A stretch of DNA of 43,030 bases from IMG/VR virus record IMGVR_UViG_3300042505_001447, positions 1 to 43,030 of that record, one strand, 5' to 3'. Below, one piece after another: positions 40,878 to 43,030 of the stretch (its first letter is position 1; each line of letters opens with the position of its first letter). The position numbers and the translations under genes are program-made. The DNA is from a virus. The notes below the pieces were generated by a model. It saw nothing but the letters and a program-made list of their open reading frames with translations, was not told where the DNA came from and made no database searches.

Positions 40878-41312
40878 TTAGGCCAGGTAATAGGCTGAGT
40901 TTTTCCTGACAAACATGGGGCTGTGGATGGCAACCGCCCGGCCATAGAGGCCCAGCTGTAGCCCAATCTGATAGCGCACCACATAGCGCTTGCCTTTCAT
41001 GAGCGCCACGATCTGCCGCTCGTAGTCGGCAAAGCATTCTGGCTCCATGGCCTGGGCTAGCCATTCGCTGGCCTGCATGGCTACCTGTCGCTTGGCGGCT
41101 TTGACCTCTGGCGGAGTGGTATTCTCTGGATCATGGGCCACTGGATCCAGGCGTTCGCCAGCCACTAGCCGGGCATAGCGCAGGGCACTAGCCGGGTCGT
41201 AGGTCAGCATGGACTCAAAGACAAGTAGACGCCCCCTCAAGTTAAGGGCCCGCCAGTGCTGTGGCTGCAGCTGACGGACCACTGCAGGGGCGCTTAGGAC
41301 AGCACCCTTCAT
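40878..41312 (-). CDS. Uncharacterised early protein
   Basis: A 144-aa protein MKGAVLSAPAVVRQLQPQHW..., with helices (RLLVFESMLTYDPASALRYARLVAGE) and a basic C-terminal part (ALMKGKRYVVRYQIGLQLGLYGRAV). It overlaps the gene upstream by 4 bases and lies before the initiator. No family is recognised. A DNA-binding or replication role is possible from place only. Confidence 0.6.
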   Translation of the reverse strand: MKGAVLSAPAVVRQLQPQHWRALNLRGRLLVFESMLTYDPASALRYARLVAGERLDPVAHDPENTTPPEVKAAKRQVAMQASEWLAQAMEPECFADYERQIVALMKGKRYVVRYQIGLQLGLYGRAVAIHSPMFVRKNSAYYLA

Positions 41313-42415
41313 TCACCCTCCTTGAGCGACTGGAGGGTATTTACCGCTTCCAGTGCAGCCTCTAACCGCTGCCGGGCTTGGTCTACCTCCAGTTCAGCCA
41401 GTTCGGCCTGCTCCTGGGCAGCCTCGACAGCCTTGGCTGCCAACTCTGCCCTTATGCCAGCAGCTTCTAGTTGGGTTTCTAGGCCGCCTAGAATGGCCTC
41501 TAGGGTGCCTTGGCTGTCTTCCTGGGGTGTTTGTACCTTGGGGGTGGCCATGGCCGCTAGCTGGGCCTCTAGGGCCTTGATCCGATCCTGGTACTCTTCA
41601 ACGTCAGCCTCAAGCTTGGCGATCTCTTGGATGAGCGTCAAGTCTTCCTCGGTGGGCCCGTCGTCTTCCAGGTGCTGGCCATTGCCATTGCCGTTGGTGG
41701 CGCTGGTGACTTCCTCGACGATGTTACTAAGCTCGCTGGCCACGGCATCGATGCGTTTCTCCCGCTCAGCCACACCGTCAGCAAAAGATGCCTCGATGTG
41801 TTCGCGGAAGTGAGACCCCCGGCCAGATGGCGCAAACCAAGCCTCGTGGATTTTTTCGCCGGTTAATTCAGTTACCCGCCGAGACAATGCCCGCCAGGCT
41901 ACTTCAGGCTTGCCCTCCAGTCCCATGTCGAAGGCCACTTGTCGGGCTACCTGGATCCGATGGCTTTCTAGGGTGTATCGCCGGTTGGCCTCAGACGCCA
42001 AGATACCAGTTCTATGTAACCAGCCTTTTTCCCCTTGGGCGATGCCTAGCTGATCCGCCAGTCGCTCCAACTCTAGTTGCACCTGGTTAACATCGGATTT
42101 GGCCAGGCCTAAGATAGCGACAGCGATGTTAAGGGTAGTCTGCGGCCCAGTGCGAATAATGGCTGCATGGATGGCATCTTTCATGCGAAGAATGAGAGCG
42201 CCAATATCCAACACCCAGCCATTGATCCCCTCTATAATTTCTAGCTGCTCCGCCAATCGCTCTAGTTCGGCCTGCACCTTCGGAAAGTCTGCTTCTGTCC
42301 ATTCGGTGTTGAGCCCCCGGCAAATGCTGCTGGTGGTTTGGGGGCCGAATCGTTGTATCCGGCTATGAATTGTCGCCTTCTTTTCGAGAAGGCAGGACTC
42401 TATTACGCTATCCAT
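41309..42415 (-). CDS. Protein with duplicated N-terminal domain and long coiled coil
   Basis: A 368-aa protein. Residues 16-67 and 82-134 are two copies of one unit: IH(S/A)(R/A)IxRxGPQTT, then ELERLA(E/D)QLxI, ending INGWV or EKGWL. The layout looks like two small winged-helix-like domains. Residues 135-215 are basic (RRYTLESHRIQVARQVAF). After a Gly/Asn linker, residues 255-368 are a long Glu/Ala coiled coil. First of the early leftward operon after the RHH gene. A DNA-binding scaffold or regulator is a fair guess; no known family is recalled. Confidence 0.6.
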   Translation of the reverse strand: MDSVIESCLLEKKATIHSRIQRFGPQTTSSICRGLNTEWTEADFPKVQAELERLAEQLEIIEGINGWVLDIGALILRMKDAIHAAIIRTGPQTTLNIAVAILGLAKSDVNQVQLELERLADQLGIAQGEKGWLHRTGILASEANRRYTLESHRIQVARQVAFDMGLEGKPEVAWRALSRRVTELTGEKIHEAWFAPSGRGSHFREHIEASFADGVAEREKRIDAVASELSNIVEEVTSATNGNGNGQHLEDDGPTEEDLTLIQEIAKLEADVEEYQDRIKALEAQLAAMATPKVQTPQEDSQGTLEAILGGLETQLEAAGIRAELAAKAVEAAQEQAELAELEVDQARQRLEAALEAVNTLQSLKEGE

Positions 42416-42440
42416 TCGTTCCTCGTGCTTCAGTGAACAA

Positions 42441-42470
42441 TAAAAAACCCTAGGCCGCTTGGCCTGGGTC
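42441..42470 (-). terminator. Intrinsic terminator after the RHH gene
   Basis: On the minus strand CCCAGGCC/GGCCTAGGG with an AAGC loop is followed by TTTTTTA. The stop codon of the 42602 gene is inside the stem. It separates the RHH transcript from the operon starting at 42415, about 25 bases downstream. Confidence 0.75.
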
Positions 42471-42602
42471 AGGGTTGCGCTGCATGTACTCGGCCAGGGC
42501 CGTTTCTGTTAACTCCTTCAGGGACGTCTGTCTTTTGGTGGCGTAGACTTTGGCTTGGTAATGCAGCCCTCGGTCTAGCCGCACTAGCTTTTGCTGTGTC
42601 AT
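42450..42602 (-). CDS. Ribbon-helix-helix regulator (CopG/Arc type), 50 aa
   Basis: A short gene, MTQQKLVRLDRGLHYQAKVY...AEYMQ. The strand KLVRLDRGLHYQAKVYA is followed by two helices (TSLKELTETALAEYM), the ribbon-helix-helix layout of small DNA-binding repressors. It has a near-consensus promoter (TTGCCA, 17 bases, TATAAT) and its own terminator, so it is a separate transcript. It is a good candidate for binding the GTTCGATAC operators, or the inverted repeats in the 36848 array, but which one cannot be told. Confidence 0.7.
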   Translation of the reverse strand: MTQQKLVRLDRGLHYQAKVYATKRQTSLKELTETALAEYMQRNPDPGQAA

Positions 42603-42628
42603 GGCGTGAACTTGTAAACTACAACCCA

Positions 42629-42657
42629 ATTATAAGTCAGCAGCTATAAACTGGCAA
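42629..42657 (-). promoter_or_regulatory. Promoter of the RHH gene
   Basis: Minus strand: TTGCCA (42652-42657), exactly 17 bases, TATAAT (42629-42634), then TGGGTTGTAG. The -10 region resembles that of the small-RNA promoter at 13867 (TATAGTTGGGTTGT). The start codon is 27 bases downstream. Confidence 0.75.
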
Positions 42658-42759
42658 CCGTCTTTTTAGGGTGCCCGCTTTGATATGCGCCTGTATCGGC
42701 TAGCGCATGGCGACAAACGCTGTGGCTTTTGCTACTAGAAGGGTTCTGGCTGTCTACGG

Positions 42760-42787
42760 TTGCCTGCTTTAAGTTGGGTGCTAAGCT
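42760..42787 (+). promoter_or_regulatory. Candidate promoter of the right-edge gene
   Basis: Plus strand: TTGCCT (42760-42765), 16 bases, TAAGCT (42782-42787), about 34 bases before the ATG at 42821. The match is moderate. The region 42603-42820 is the divergent control region between the RHH gene and this one and has no other gene. Confidence 0.4.
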
Positions 42788-42820
42788 AGGGGTGTGAACC
42801 CTAGAGAGGAAAAAACAAGA

Positions 42821-43030
42821 TGCCAGTTAGAATAAGTTGGGGAGAGGATGCAAGCCCGCATAATTTTGCGGATTGCTTGGTTGCTATTCGTAGCAACTAT
42901 GGGTGCACAAACTGGATCGAGTTTTGCCACAGGCTGGAAGAGGACACCGGTGTCATCATCGGCATTGGCACCCTGCAGCACCTATCCCCTCGCTATGGCC
43001 GCTCCGGGGCCCCGGCGATGGAGGTGTTGT
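42821..43030 (+). CDS. Possible HTH regulator, C-terminus cut by window edge
   Basis: Starts MPVRISWGEDASPHNFADCLV, with the ribosome site AGAGAGG at about -15. The 70 visible residues include AIRSNYGCTNWIEFCHRLEEDTGVII and LQHLSPRYGRSGAPAMEVL, which looks like a small HTH-like or regulator region, but the family is unclear. It is divergent from the RHH regulator, a usual arrangement for a lysis/lysogeny switch (inference). The gene runs off the window, so length and end are unknown. Confidence 0.6.

Noticed and set aside
1-43030. Circular genome joining the two ends
   Set aside because: Joining the ends leaves the rightward frame open for only about 18 more codons and gives an unconvincing FHA continuation. 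Neither proves nor excludes circularity.
1-43030. tRNA genes
   Set aside because: No cloverleaf with TTCGANNC-type arm and anticodon could be found by eye. A tRNAscan run would decide.

Overview
The window reads as most of the genome of a tailed, temperate siphovirus-type phage (or prophage/phage-plasmid). The host is most likely a cyanobacterium; that is an inference of moderate strength, from a recombinase resembling the large serine recombinases of cyanobacterial elements (XisF type) and from base composition. The DNA is about 57% GC by eye and very rich in CTAG and GGATCC. Both window edges cut genes, so the ends are arbitrary.

Layout. 1-7.1 kb: a partial FHA-domain gene at the edge, then a rightward head module (PBSX-type terminase, DUF4055-type portal, a glycosyltransferase, scaffold, HK97-fold major capsid). 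7.2-28.8 kb: a mostly leftward module. Read from right to left it holds head completion and minor head genes (including a gp7-like/kinase-like/ART-like fusion), tail completion, major tail protein, tape measure, tail tip, M15 endolysin, tail fibre, a second glycosyltransferase, a seven-repeat beta-propeller and a large serine recombinase. Two rightward genes (a methyltransferase and an unknown) sit inside it as likely morons. 28.9-34.0 kb: a phage-borne type IV CRISPR-Cas effector locus with csf1, a cysH-like PP-loop gene, cas6, csf3, csf2 and a cas11-like gene. 34.0-37.2 kb: accessory genes, a duplicated terminator cassette, a CoiA-like nuclease gene and an 11-unit array of hairpin repeats with a 36-38 bp period. 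37.2-42.6 kb: leftward early genes, including three paralogous small Cys-rich proteins, DnaB, a replication initiator carrying five iterons (probable origin) and a ribbon-helix-helix regulator. The right edge cuts a rightward gene with a possible HTH.

How it works together. The phage appears to replicate from an iteron origin inside its initiator gene using its own DnaB. It builds an HK97-type head and a long non-contractile tail, probably decorates its surface with sugars, lyses with an M15 peptidase and integrates with a serine recombinase. The main novelty is the type IV locus. It combines csf1/csf2/csf3 and cysH (the type IV-B hallmark) with a Cas6 that IV-B normally lacks, has no adaptation genes, and lies 3 kb from a hairpin array that could be an unconventional guide-RNA source. 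The csf1-cysH end is driven by a promoter/operator whose 49 bp are repeated exactly upstream of an unrelated phage gene at 28964, with a diverged third copy upstream of 28075. The effector genes are therefore wired into a phage regulon.
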